In this document: positions 35,609 through 42,381 of the stretch, piece by piece
Layout of the letters: every line of letters starts with the position of its first letter
How positions within the stretch are numbered: the stretch's first letter is position 1
Source: Anaerolineaceae bacterium
GTDB taxonomy: Bacteria > Chloroflexota > Anaerolineae > Anaerolineales > Anaerolineaceae
Assembly: GCA_030653365.1 (NCBI GenBank)
Contig: JAURZL010000005.1
Span: 62,001 to 126,000, forward strand
Direction: 5' to 3'
DNA: 64,000 nt
Position numbers and translations under genes: made by a program
The notes under the pieces: model-generated
Seen by the model: only the letters and a program-made list of their open reading frames with translations
The model's database searches: none
What the model was told of the DNA's origin: nothing

Positions 35609-36301
35609 ATGAGTGAATTACCACGAGATAGATTTTATATCTCTGGAAAGGTACTTTTATCTTACCTGAATGAACTGGTTTCTCTGGTGGGTGAGAAGAG
35701 TGTCATCATGATATTAAAAAGATCCGGGTGGATGAACAAAGTTCGCACGATTGTTAATACACGGCATGAAAAGACTGCACCGTATGAAGCTTTGGTGGGA
35801 ATCAACCGAGAATTGGAAGATATCTTTGGAAACACCGCACCACGCACATTGATTTATTCATCGGCCAAGAGAAGTTTCGCCAGCTGCTTTGGCGGGACAG
35901 AAGCAATACGCGAAACCCTGCGCTGGTTACAAAAAAATCCACAAAGCACCTTGCGGCTAAGAGTCAGTCTGGAGACAATCAGTCATTTGATTCAGGCAAC
36001 CAGTGACCAAAAAATTAAAATTGAAGAAAGCTCAAGCCATTACCATTTAACCGTGCAACAATGTGTTGCCTGTTGGGGGATACATGATAAACAATCACCG
36101 AGCTGTTTTTACAATGTAGGAATGATTCGGGGAGGTTTGCATTATCTTTTTGGCAGGGATGATTATCCTGTTCAGGAACTGGCCTGTATTTCAACCGGGG
36201 ATAAAGCCTGTGAATTCATCGTTCGGAAATTCCCATTTAATGAAAATGAAAAAGGTAGCGGCAAGACTGGTTTCCTGACACTACCCGATCATTTAAGGTA
36301 A
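35609..36301 (+). CDS. V4R (4-vinyl reductase/HNOB-like) domain protein
   Basis: 230 residues. The C-half carries the V4R signature: SCFYNVGMIRGGLHYLFG, then ELACISTGDKACEFIV with its conserved cysteines, plus an upstream CVACWG. V4R domains are predicted small-molecule-binding modules, related to the heme NO-binding fold, found alone or in regulators. No output domain is present. The ATG at 35609 is used since AAAGGA precedes it; the frame begins at 35567. Neighbours do not suggest a partner. Confidence 0.8.
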   Translation: MSELPRDRFYISGKVLLSYLNELVSLVGEKSVIMILKRSGWMNKVRTIVNTRHEKTAPYEALVGINRELEDIFGNTAPRTLIYSSAKRSFASCFGGTEAIRETLRWLQKNPQSTLRLRVSLETISHLIQATSDQKIKIEESSSHYHLTVQQCVACWGIHDKQSPSCFYNVGMIRGGLHYLFGRDDYPVQELACISTGDKACEFIVRKFPFNENEKGSGKTGFLTLPDHLR

Positions 36302-36322
36302 TTTTTCAAATTGATTATTTTT

Positions 36323-36427
36323 TGTAGGGGCGTTTGGCCATATATACAGCAACATAGGTGACATGTTGTGCAATCAAACGCTCTTACGCAATCAAACGCC
36401 CTTAATTAAACAACCAAACCCCCCTAC
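36323..36427. repeat. GTAGGGGC-type element, copy 1
   Basis: TGTAGGGGCGTTTGG at the left and CCAAACCCCCCTACA at the right form inverted ends ~105 bases apart; the interior has a repeated GCAATCAAACGC. The right end reaches into the stop codon of the neighbouring RCK gene. Confidence 0.6.
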
Positions 36428-37119
36428 ATTAAGGAATTATTTCCATTTGTCTTTTTTAGATCCGAAAACATTTTCTGGAATTGTTCAGCACCTTCGCGGT
36501 CTGTGATGGCCAGGACTTCATCCCCAACTTCAAAAACGGTATTCCCATGTGGGACAACGACCTCACCACGACGAAAGATTGCTGCCAGGACACATTGTTC
36601 CGGTAAATTTAAATCCTTGATGGCTCTACCGATTGCGATTGCCCCTGTAGGAATTTTCTCTTCCACTAGTGCATAATTACCTTTGCGTAATTTTAGCAAG
36701 GTCATCATGTCACCCATTGACATTTCTTCTTCAATTAGGCTGGAAATGATTTCTGCCTGGTTGACAGGCACATCAACACCGAATGTTTGATTGAATAACC
36801 AGGCAGTTCTTGGATTGTTGACGCGGGCGATTGTCCGATTAACTTTATATTTTTTCCTGGCAATGTAACAAAGCACCAGGTTGTCTTCATCGCGGGTCGT
36901 TACAGCTACAAATACATCGGCTTTATCAAATCCAGCATGTTTTAAGATGATTGGATCCAAGGCATTGCCTTCAATAATCACTTCTGTTGGCAATTCATGA
37001 TGCAAAGTAGATATAATATTCGGTCTTGATTCAATTACCCGTACCATATGGTCTTGTTTAAGCAACATGCGTGCTAAATATACACTGGTGCGCCCACCGC
37101 CTGCTATAATGACAAACAT
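36424..37119 (-). CDS. RCK/TrkA potassium-channel regulatory protein (second)
   Basis: 231 residues: TrkA-N Rossmann domain with GxGxxx near the start (IIAGGGRTSVYLARML), NAD(H)-site Glu in RVIESRPN, DNLVLCYIAR, then a TrkA-C domain (~145-220). The ATG at 37119 was chosen for the AGGAGG ahead of it. It follows the first RCK gene by one base. RCK proteins gate K+ channels or transporters in response to nucleotides or c-di-AMP. Its 3' end is touched by a GTAGGGGC repeat. Confidence 0.9.
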   Translation of the reverse strand: MFVIIAGGGRTSVYLARMLLKQDHMVRVIESRPNIISTLHHELPTEVIIEGNALDPIILKHAGFDKADVFVAVTTRDEDNLVLCYIARKKYKVNRTIARVNNPRTAWLFNQTFGVDVPVNQAEIISSLIEEEMSMGDMMTLLKLRKGNYALVEEKIPTGAIAIGRAIKDLNLPEQCVLAAIFRRGEVVVPHGNTVFEVGDEVLAITDREGAEQFQKMFSDLKKTNGNNSLM

Positions 37120-37120
37120 T

Positions 37121-37786
37121 TCAGACCTCCTGCTCCGGGCTGCTAAATTTAAGTCGTAAAGCTTCAATGCCTTCATGTGTGGCACTGAAATGCAAATGGT
37201 CGTCTACCTCAAGCAAATCATCCTTATTGGGAATGAATGATTTTCCACGTCGGGTGATAGATGCCAATACTGAATGTCCAGGATTTTGATCCAATTCAGA
37301 CACTTTTTTGCCTACCCAATGCTCAGGAACAATTACCTGATAATAATCAACTGCACCATTTCCAAAGGAATAAACGACCTTAAATTGTTCATTCAAGATC
37401 ATTTCTTCCAGACGGGAAGCTCCCCAGCTGGTTCCGCTGATTACTTCCAAATTAAACAGGTCGAAAATTTCTCCAACGTTAGGTTCGAAATTTCTCGCAA
37501 CCACATTATGGAGATGAAATACTTCGGTAGCAACTCGACCCACCACCAGATTGATCGAATCGGAGCTGGTTACCGCAGCAAGAGCATCAGCTTTTTCAAT
37601 CCCGGCACGTTTTAATATATCCAGATTGAGTGCATCCCCTTCCACCAGATGACCTTTAAATTCAGGTTTGAGAATATCAAAAGCCGATTCTTCCAAATCG
37701 ATTATTGCAACTTCATTTCCGTGCTGATAAAGCAAGTGCGCTAATTCTGATCCCAGACGTCCACATCCTACAATTATAACTTTCAT
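37121..37786 (-). CDS. RCK/TrkA potassium-channel regulatory protein (first)
   Basis: 221 residues, TrkA-N (VGCGRLGSELAHLLYQ, IIDLEESAFD, SSDSINLVVGRVA) followed by TrkA-C. It lies 16 bases after kimA and one base before a second RCK gene. It resembles CzcC/KtrA-type peripheral subunits. No TrkH/KtrB pore gene is in the window, so these two may act on KimA or on a pore encoded elsewhere. Confidence 0.9.
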   Translation of the reverse strand: MKVIIVGCGRLGSELAHLLYQHGNEVAIIDLEESAFDILKPEFKGHLVEGDALNLDILKRAGIEKADALAAVTSSDSINLVVGRVATEVFHLHNVVARNFEPNVGEIFDLFNLEVISGTSWGASRLEEMILNEQFKVVYSFGNGAVDYYQVIVPEHWVGKKVSELDQNPGHSVLASITRRGKSFIPNKDDLLEVDDHLHFSATHEGIEALRLKFSSPEQEV

Positions 37787-37802
37787 ATTTGTTCCTTATT
37801 TA

Positions 37803-39743
37803 TTAATCAACCTGATACGGTACTTCAACAATAACGATGTCCTTTTGTCCCATCAAGACCTTGCGCAAGGTATCAGCTGTGCGCATGTGTAAGACATTTG
37901 TCCAGAAACGGCGGGGAATAAATTGAGGAATGACGATGGTGATCATTTCATTTTCCAGCCGATTTTGGGATAATTCACTGACATAGTCCAGAAGTGGTTC
38001 AATCATTAAGCGATAAGGAGATTCCAGAATTACCAAGCGAACGCCATCTCCCCAGGTTTCCCATTTTTGTTGTAATTTAGCAGCTTCTTCTTCATCAATG
38101 GATACATGCACAGCAGTAATATCTTTGGATAAAGATTCGGCATAACGTAATGCTTTCAAAGTACCACGATGAACGCTGGCAATCGGAAGGATCACACGGT
38201 GTCGACCAAGATGGTGTAGTCCTGCATATTTTTCCAGAGTCAAATGAGCAGCTAAATTTTGGTAATGACGGTGGATGGAGTAGAAAATATAAACCAGGAT
38301 TGGCAGTAAGATAACCACTACCCAGGCACCGTCGGCGAATTTCGTCACAGCAAAAATGATTGTGACTATGAATGTTACGATGGCCCCAAAACCATTGATC
38401 AGCATTTTAAGAAGCCATGTTTTTTCAAAACGAACGATCGAGCCTGCTTCAATTTTTTCTTCATCTGGTTTTAGATGGCCGCTCTTCCACCAGCGATGTG
38501 CCATACCGGATTGAGATAAGGTAAATGATAGGAATACACCAATTGCATAAAGAGGTATCAGGTTAGATACATTTGCTTTGAAGAGGATAATCAAAAGCGA
38601 TGCAATCACAGCCAATGCGACGATGCCTCGGGAATATACCAGTCGGCTGCCGCGAAAAGTTAATTGACGAGGCAGGAATCCATCCTTTGCAGTAATTGCG
38701 CCAAGGCGCGGGAAATCTGCAAAAGCGGTATTGGCTGCCATCACCAAAATCACGGTTGTTCCCACAATTGTCAGCAAATACATCAATCCGCGTCCATCAA
38801 AAACAGTTCTGGCAATTTGCGATACCAGGGTCTCATGTTCTGAAGGGATTGCAGAAACTTTACCAGCCAAAAAAGTTATGCCTATCAGCATGGAACCAAG
38901 CAGGACTGCCATGATAATCAAGGTCATACCAGCATTTTTGGAACGTGGTTCACGAAAAGCGGTGATCCCGTCTGAGATGGCTTCCACACCGGTTACAGAG
39001 GCAGTACCACTGGCAAAAGCTTTTAATAATAGAAAGAGAGTAAGTGCCTGTGGCTCTGCCAGAATGGTCAGTTCAGGTGGGCTGGATACAATCCCGAGTG
39101 TGCCGGCAAAATAGCGGAATAAACCAAAAAAGATTGTTATGTACATCATTACCACAAAGAAATAGGTCGGTATGGCAAAGGTAACGCCTGATTCTTTGAC
39201 ACCTCTAAGGTTGATAATCATGATGAACATAATAAACATGATCGCAATTTCCACCTTCCAGCGATCCAGGACAGGAAAGGCAGAGGAAATTTGGGCAACA
39301 CTGGATGAAATTGAGACTGCTACTGTTAATATATAATCTGTCAGCAAAGCAGCTCCGGCAATTTGAGCTGGAAGAACTCCCAGATTATCGCGGGAAACGA
39401 TATATGATCCGCCACCATTCGGGTAGGCATGGATCGTTTGCTCATAAGAGATGGTGAGAATTGCAAGTAAACCCACAATTCCCAGCACCAATGGCAACGA
39501 GTACGTTAAGGAAGCAATACCGGCTGCAGCCAACATCATCATTAATTCTTGTGGGCCGTATGCTACAGATGACATTGCATCCGAAGAAAAAACAGCCAGA
39601 CCAATCCGCTTTCCAATCGTCTGGTGGGGGGCATCCGCTGTCTGTAAGGGTTTACCAATCAACCAATTGGTTATTCCACGTCGGGGTTTGAAGGTCGTAT
39701 TACGGACCTGTATGGTTGTCCCGTTTTTATCGTCAAGATTCAT
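37803..39743 (-). CDS. kimA: KimA-type potassium/proton symporter
   Basis: 646 residues, ~12 membrane segments in an APC (LeuT) fold plus a C-terminal universal-stress-like domain (~500-646). It follows B. subtilis KimA (YdaO) closely by memory: LAVFSSDAMSSVAYGPQELM, YPNGGGSYIVSRDNLG, LLTDYILTVAVSIS, SAFPVL, and later PLYAIGVFLSFTLSQSGM. In the tail QFIPRRFWTNVLH matches QFIPKKRWHTILH of KimA. KimA takes up K+ with high affinity and is inhibited by c-di-AMP in Bacillus. Two RCK genes follow in the same operon. A near-consensus promoter and a short hairpin are upstream. Confidence 0.9.
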   Translation of the reverse strand: MNLDDKNGTTIQVRNTTFKPRRGITNWLIGKPLQTADAPHQTIGKRIGLAVFSSDAMSSVAYGPQELMMMLAAAGIASLTYSLPLVLGIVGLLAILTISYEQTIHAYPNGGGSYIVSRDNLGVLPAQIAGAALLTDYILTVAVSISSSVAQISSAFPVLDRWKVEIAIMFIMFIMIINLRGVKESGVTFAIPTYFFVVMMYITIFFGLFRYFAGTLGIVSSPPELTILAEPQALTLFLLLKAFASGTASVTGVEAISDGITAFREPRSKNAGMTLIIMAVLLGSMLIGITFLAGKVSAIPSEHETLVSQIARTVFDGRGLMYLLTIVGTTVILVMAANTAFADFPRLGAITAKDGFLPRQLTFRGSRLVYSRGIVALAVIASLLIILFKANVSNLIPLYAIGVFLSFTLSQSGMAHRWWKSGHLKPDEEKIEAGSIVRFEKTWLLKMLINGFGAIVTFIVTIIFAVTKFADGAWVVVILLPILVYIFYSIHRHYQNLAAHLTLEKYAGLHHLGRHRVILPIASVHRGTLKALRYAESLSKDITAVHVSIDEEEAAKLQQKWETWGDGVRLVILESPYRLMIEPLLDYVSELSQNRLENEMITIVIPQFIPRRFWTNVLHMRTADTLRKVLMGQKDIVIVEVPYQVD

Positions 39744-39777
39744 ACTTTCCTATTTTCCAGAGAGTGATTAAAAATTC

Positions 39778-39803
39778 AATCCCTTCACACAAAGCGAGGG
39801 ATT
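39778..39803 (-). promoter_or_regulatory. Hairpin in the kimA 5' leader
   Basis: AATCCCT/AGGGATT arms with a 12-base loop lie right at the predicted transcript start. The leader is only ~50 bases, too short for a ydaO-type c-di-AMP riboswitch. Confidence 0.4.
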
Positions 39804-39829
39804 ATACAACTCAGTGGTATTAAAGTCAA
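39801..39829 (-). promoter_or_regulatory. kimA promoter
   Basis: On the minus strand TTGACT (39824-39829), 17 bases, TATAAT (39801-39806). Confidence 0.75.
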
Positions 39830-39988
39830 TGAGCAGCACCCAACCGTTCTTGGTAAATGGTTAATTTTATTACCAGCAGGTTAGATTCTTTTAAATTGAT
39901 CTAAATTAATTATAATTTCAATTTTAATAAACGGTAAAGCAATTTATAACCATAGGTGATACCCTCAGGGTAAGACCCACGGGGTAAG

Positions 39989-40235
39989 AAAAAATGAATA
40001 ATCGAATAAATAACATTTCCTAAATGATGGAATTGGTGGATGGATACGTAAGGGCGTTTGGCTAAACGCTCCTACCATTGATGGCAATATTGCCGGATTT
40101 CACCAGAAAACAAAGGTTGTGATTCGTGTTTGAAAATGATGTGATGGGGAATGTCGTCAACGAACCCACAAAGTAATATAAAAAACGAATAATCGGATAA
40201 ATAACATTTCTTTGATGATTGAATTGGTGGATGGA
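39989..40235 (+). repeat. Direct repeat pair flanking a GTAGGGGC element
   Basis: Both copies share GAATAATCG(A/G)ATAAATAAC and GAATTGGTGGATGGA in the same order, ~190 bases apart. Confidence 0.55.
40048..40075. repeat. GTAGGGGC-type element, copy 2 (short)
   Basis: GTAAGGGCGTTT and AAACGCTCCTAC form a 12-bp stem with two mismatches around a GGCT loop. It shares the GGGCGTTTGGC core with copy 1. Confidence 0.6.
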
Positions 40236-40266
40236 ATGATCGCAGAATTGGTTGGTTCCATCGGAG

Positions 40267-40316
40267 AACCTGTTTTAACAGGTTTGGGTTTGAACAGACG
40301 TGGATTTCAATCCACG
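40267..40316. repeat. Two-hairpin element
   Basis: The palindrome AACCTGTTTTAACAGGTT (40267-40284) is followed by CGTGGATT/AATCCACG (40299-40316). The same order (AACCTG-type stem, AACAG, TGGATT/AATCCA dyad) occurs at 26305-26385. Confidence 0.5.
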
Positions 40317-40330
40317 GCGAAGAGAGAAAA

Positions 40331-40414
40331 GGTGCAATGCACTTTTGGCGGATTGACGATTGGTGTAGTCTTCCTTTATGATGATTGATGGTTAATTCTT
40401 AAGTGCAATGCACC
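40331..40414. repeat. GGTGCAAYGCAC palindromic repeats, pair 1
   Basis: GGTGCAATGCACTTTTGG (40331-40348) and AAGTGCAATGCACC (40401-40414) face each other in inverted orientation. Related copies lie at 50238, 50282, 51831, 51902, 51944 and 52014. Confidence 0.55.
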
Positions 40415-40422
40415 GAATGTAG

Positions 40423-41343
40423 CTACTGGTCAAATTCAAAACTATCCAGAATGTGATTATACAATTCCCAATCTTCCTTGCCACTGGTATGCAGAATGAC
40501 GATCGAATACAACTGATCCTTGTGGGCGAAGTAATAATGATCATAATTGTAGGATTGTCCACCACTTACGAAGCGGGTGTGAACAGCAGTTGTGCCAGCA
40601 ATCTCGATTACATCATAGGTTTCGGCATCGATCAGGTTGTGATCAGCTAACCATTCTTCCAGATCTGATCCTTCGGGTGGTCGGTACTCTTCCCGATCCT
40701 GCGGGTGGGCGATCATAATCACCGGCCAATAATTTTCCTCAAACACGGGTCCTTGAATGGTAAAGCTTCTGGTTGGTTCATCATTTTCGCTGATGATTGC
40801 ATCGGATGGGTAATGGAAGCTGTATTTGAGATCTTTGTCGCGATAGATAGTACAACCATCATCTGCCAGCTCCACTGCTGTGACAGGATTTTCTGCCTTA
40901 CTATTGCCAGGTTTACATTCATCGCGGAAATAAGCCCATTCATCGCACTCGCTGCCATCCTGGAAGACACAGACACCGCTTTGAGAGCCATCGTCAGCAG
41001 TCCTGATTTCCAGAACGCCGCCATTATCCTCACAGAATAGGGAAGCTGGATTAGGCATATTGGCGATATTGTTAAGGCTGTCACCAGGTTTACATTCATC
41101 CCGGGAAAATGCCCATTCGTCGCATTCACTGCCATCCGGGAAGGCACATACGCCGCTTTGAGAGCCGTCATCAGCAGTCCTGATTTCCAGAACGCCGCCA
41201 TTTTCTTCGCAAAAGACGGATGCCGGGTTAGGCATATTTGCATTTTCGGAGTCTTTTTTATCTGCACCTGAGATCAGGTTACAGGCCGTCAGGGATATCA
41301 TTCCGATCGATACAAGAAAGGTAAAAAAGGATTTCGGAGACAT
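40423..41343 (-). CDS. Lipoprotein with tandem DUF333 domains
   Basis: 306 residues. Signal peptide with lipobox LTAC-N at 18-22, so it is probably lipid-anchored on the outside. Two nearly identical DUF333 domains (residues ~36-87 and ~95-146; PNPAS, CEENGGVLEIR, GVC, PDGSECDEWA, RDECKPG) follow. DUF333 is a small Cys-rich domain once called putative hemolysin; function unknown. The last ~140 residues (YRDKDLKYSFHYPSDA onward) are a separate domain of unknown role. AGGAGG precedes the ATG. The 59-residue repeat is so well kept that it looks like a recent duplication. Confidence 0.85.
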   Translation of the reverse strand: MSPKSFFTFLVSIGMISLTACNLISGADKKDSENANMPNPASVFCEENGGVLEIRTADDGSQSGVCAFPDGSECDEWAFSRDECKPGDSLNNIANMPNPASLFCEDNGGVLEIRTADDGSQSGVCVFQDGSECDEWAYFRDECKPGNSKAENPVTAVELADDGCTIYRDKDLKYSFHYPSDAIISENDEPTRSFTIQGPVFEENYWPVIMIAHPQDREEYRPPEGSDLEEWLADHNLIDAETYDVIEIAGTTAVHTRFVSGGQSYNYDHYYFAHKDQLYSIVILHTSGKEDWELYNHILDSFEFDQ

Positions 41344-41523
41344 TGCTACCTCCTGTTGATTGCACTGGGGGGAAACACTCTCCCCTTTGATGGGGTCTGT
41401 GCATTCAGGATTTGTTATTGTATAGACGAACGGGGATAGAAAATTGTTCCGAATTAGGGAAAAGTTGAAAGGTTATTTTCGCCACGTGGAATTGGAGAAA
41501 ATTTGGACATGCCGATTAGAGGC

Positions 41524-41595
41524 GTAGGGGCAAAGCATTGGGGAATTTGGCTATTGATGGAGATTGAGGTTCGCTCCCCAATGCTTTGCCCTTAC
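41524..41595. repeat. GTAGGGGC-type element, copy 3
   Basis: 21-base inverted arms (41524-41544 and 41575-41595, one mismatch) around a 30-base loop; the arms start with GTAGGGGCAAAGCATTGGGG. It ends 17 bases ahead of the truncated antidote gene. Confidence 0.7.
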
Positions 41596-41612
41596 GATAA
41601 TTGAGGTCATAA

Positions 41613-41911
41613 ATCACTACCAGTTTATGGGATGCTTCGGACCATTTAGAATCTGAAGAAGATATCATTGCTTATTTGGAAGCTGCTCTTCAAGATGGGG
41701 ATCCCGCCTTGATTTCTGCTGTTTTAGGTGATATAGCCAGAGCCAAAGGTATGACTCAAATTTCAAAGCGAACTGGTTTAGGTCGAGAAAGTTTGTATAA
41801 AGCGCTCTCTCAAGATGGTAATCCGGAATTTGCTACCGTTCTCAAAGTAATTTGACAATGGGCTTACAGTTACACGTTATTTCGGAAGAGAAGGCAAGTT
41901 TTGTGGGCTGA
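41613..41911 (+). pseudogene. Truncated and frameshifted addiction-module antidote gene
   Basis: Frame 41613-41855 reads LWDASDHLESEEDIIAYLE, ALQDGDPALISAVLGDIARA, KGMTQISKRTGLGRESLYKA and GNPEFATVLKVI, then a stop. This matches the family of HigA-like antidotes (helix-turn-helix, GLGRESLYKAL recognition helix). The next frame continues MGLQLHVISEE to 41911, so one base has been lost. The 5' end lacks a start codon: TAA sits in frame at 41610 and a GTAGGGGC element ends at 41595. No toxin gene is nearby. Confidence 0.75.
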
Positions 41912-41946
41912 GAGAGGCCCTAATACTTCAAAATCATCCGCTACAG

Positions 41947-41983
41947 AAATTCCGTTGTGAATGAATTTGCTCACAACGGATTT
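41947..41983. terminator. Hairpin after the antidote remnant
   Basis: CCGTTGTGA/TCACAACGG (9 bp) flanked by AAAT/ATTT-like bases. The T run is weak. Confidence 0.4.
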
Positions 41984-42381
41984 GGTTCTTGTCCCGTCCT
42001 GAATTTGGTTTACAGGTTTTAATAGGTATGAGAGTAATAATCTATGATACCAATCATGGCGAATTTTTTTTGGTTATTCAATTTTTAAAAAAAATCACTT
42101 ATAATTTCAGAATAGGTCTGTACAATAGTCTTATTCTTTCCACAGCTCATTTAGCCGATTATTCCATTGAAAATAATACCTATTTCACTTTTTGATCCGC
42201 GTTTTTATTTCTGGAGCTAGGAAATACCCAATTTATTTCGAAATCTTACCTGTGTTGTTAATACAAGATATGACAGACATTACAAAACTGATATTTGTAC
42301 CTGATAACTTTATAAGTAAAGAAAAATAAGGTTTAATTCTGCCAATAAAGCAATCACATTTTTAGATCAGAAGGAGAAGTA

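Larger units (their letters stand above)
39830..40422. other. Repeat-rich intergenic region
   Basis: No gene. It holds a ~55-base imperfect direct repeat (39989-40043 and 40180-40235), a GTAGGGGC-type hairpin between the two copies, a two-hairpin element (40267-40316) and two GGTGCAAYGCAC palindromes near 40331 and 40401. Confidence 0.6.
41344..42381. other. Gene-poor stretch with repeats and a decayed antitoxin
   Basis: Contents: a GTAGGGGC element (41524-41595), a broken antidote gene (41613-41911), a hairpin (41952-41979), and AT-rich DNA upstream of the diguanylate cyclase gene. A 68-codon frame at 41989-42195 has no domain or ribosome binding site and is not called. Confidence 0.5.

Noticed and set aside
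39744..39829. c-di-AMP (ydaO) riboswitch before kimA
   Set aside because: The promoter sits only ~50 bases from the ATG, so there is no room for it.
41989..42195. 68-codon open frame before the diguanylate cyclase gene
   Set aside because: No ribosome binding site, no domain, AT-rich composition.
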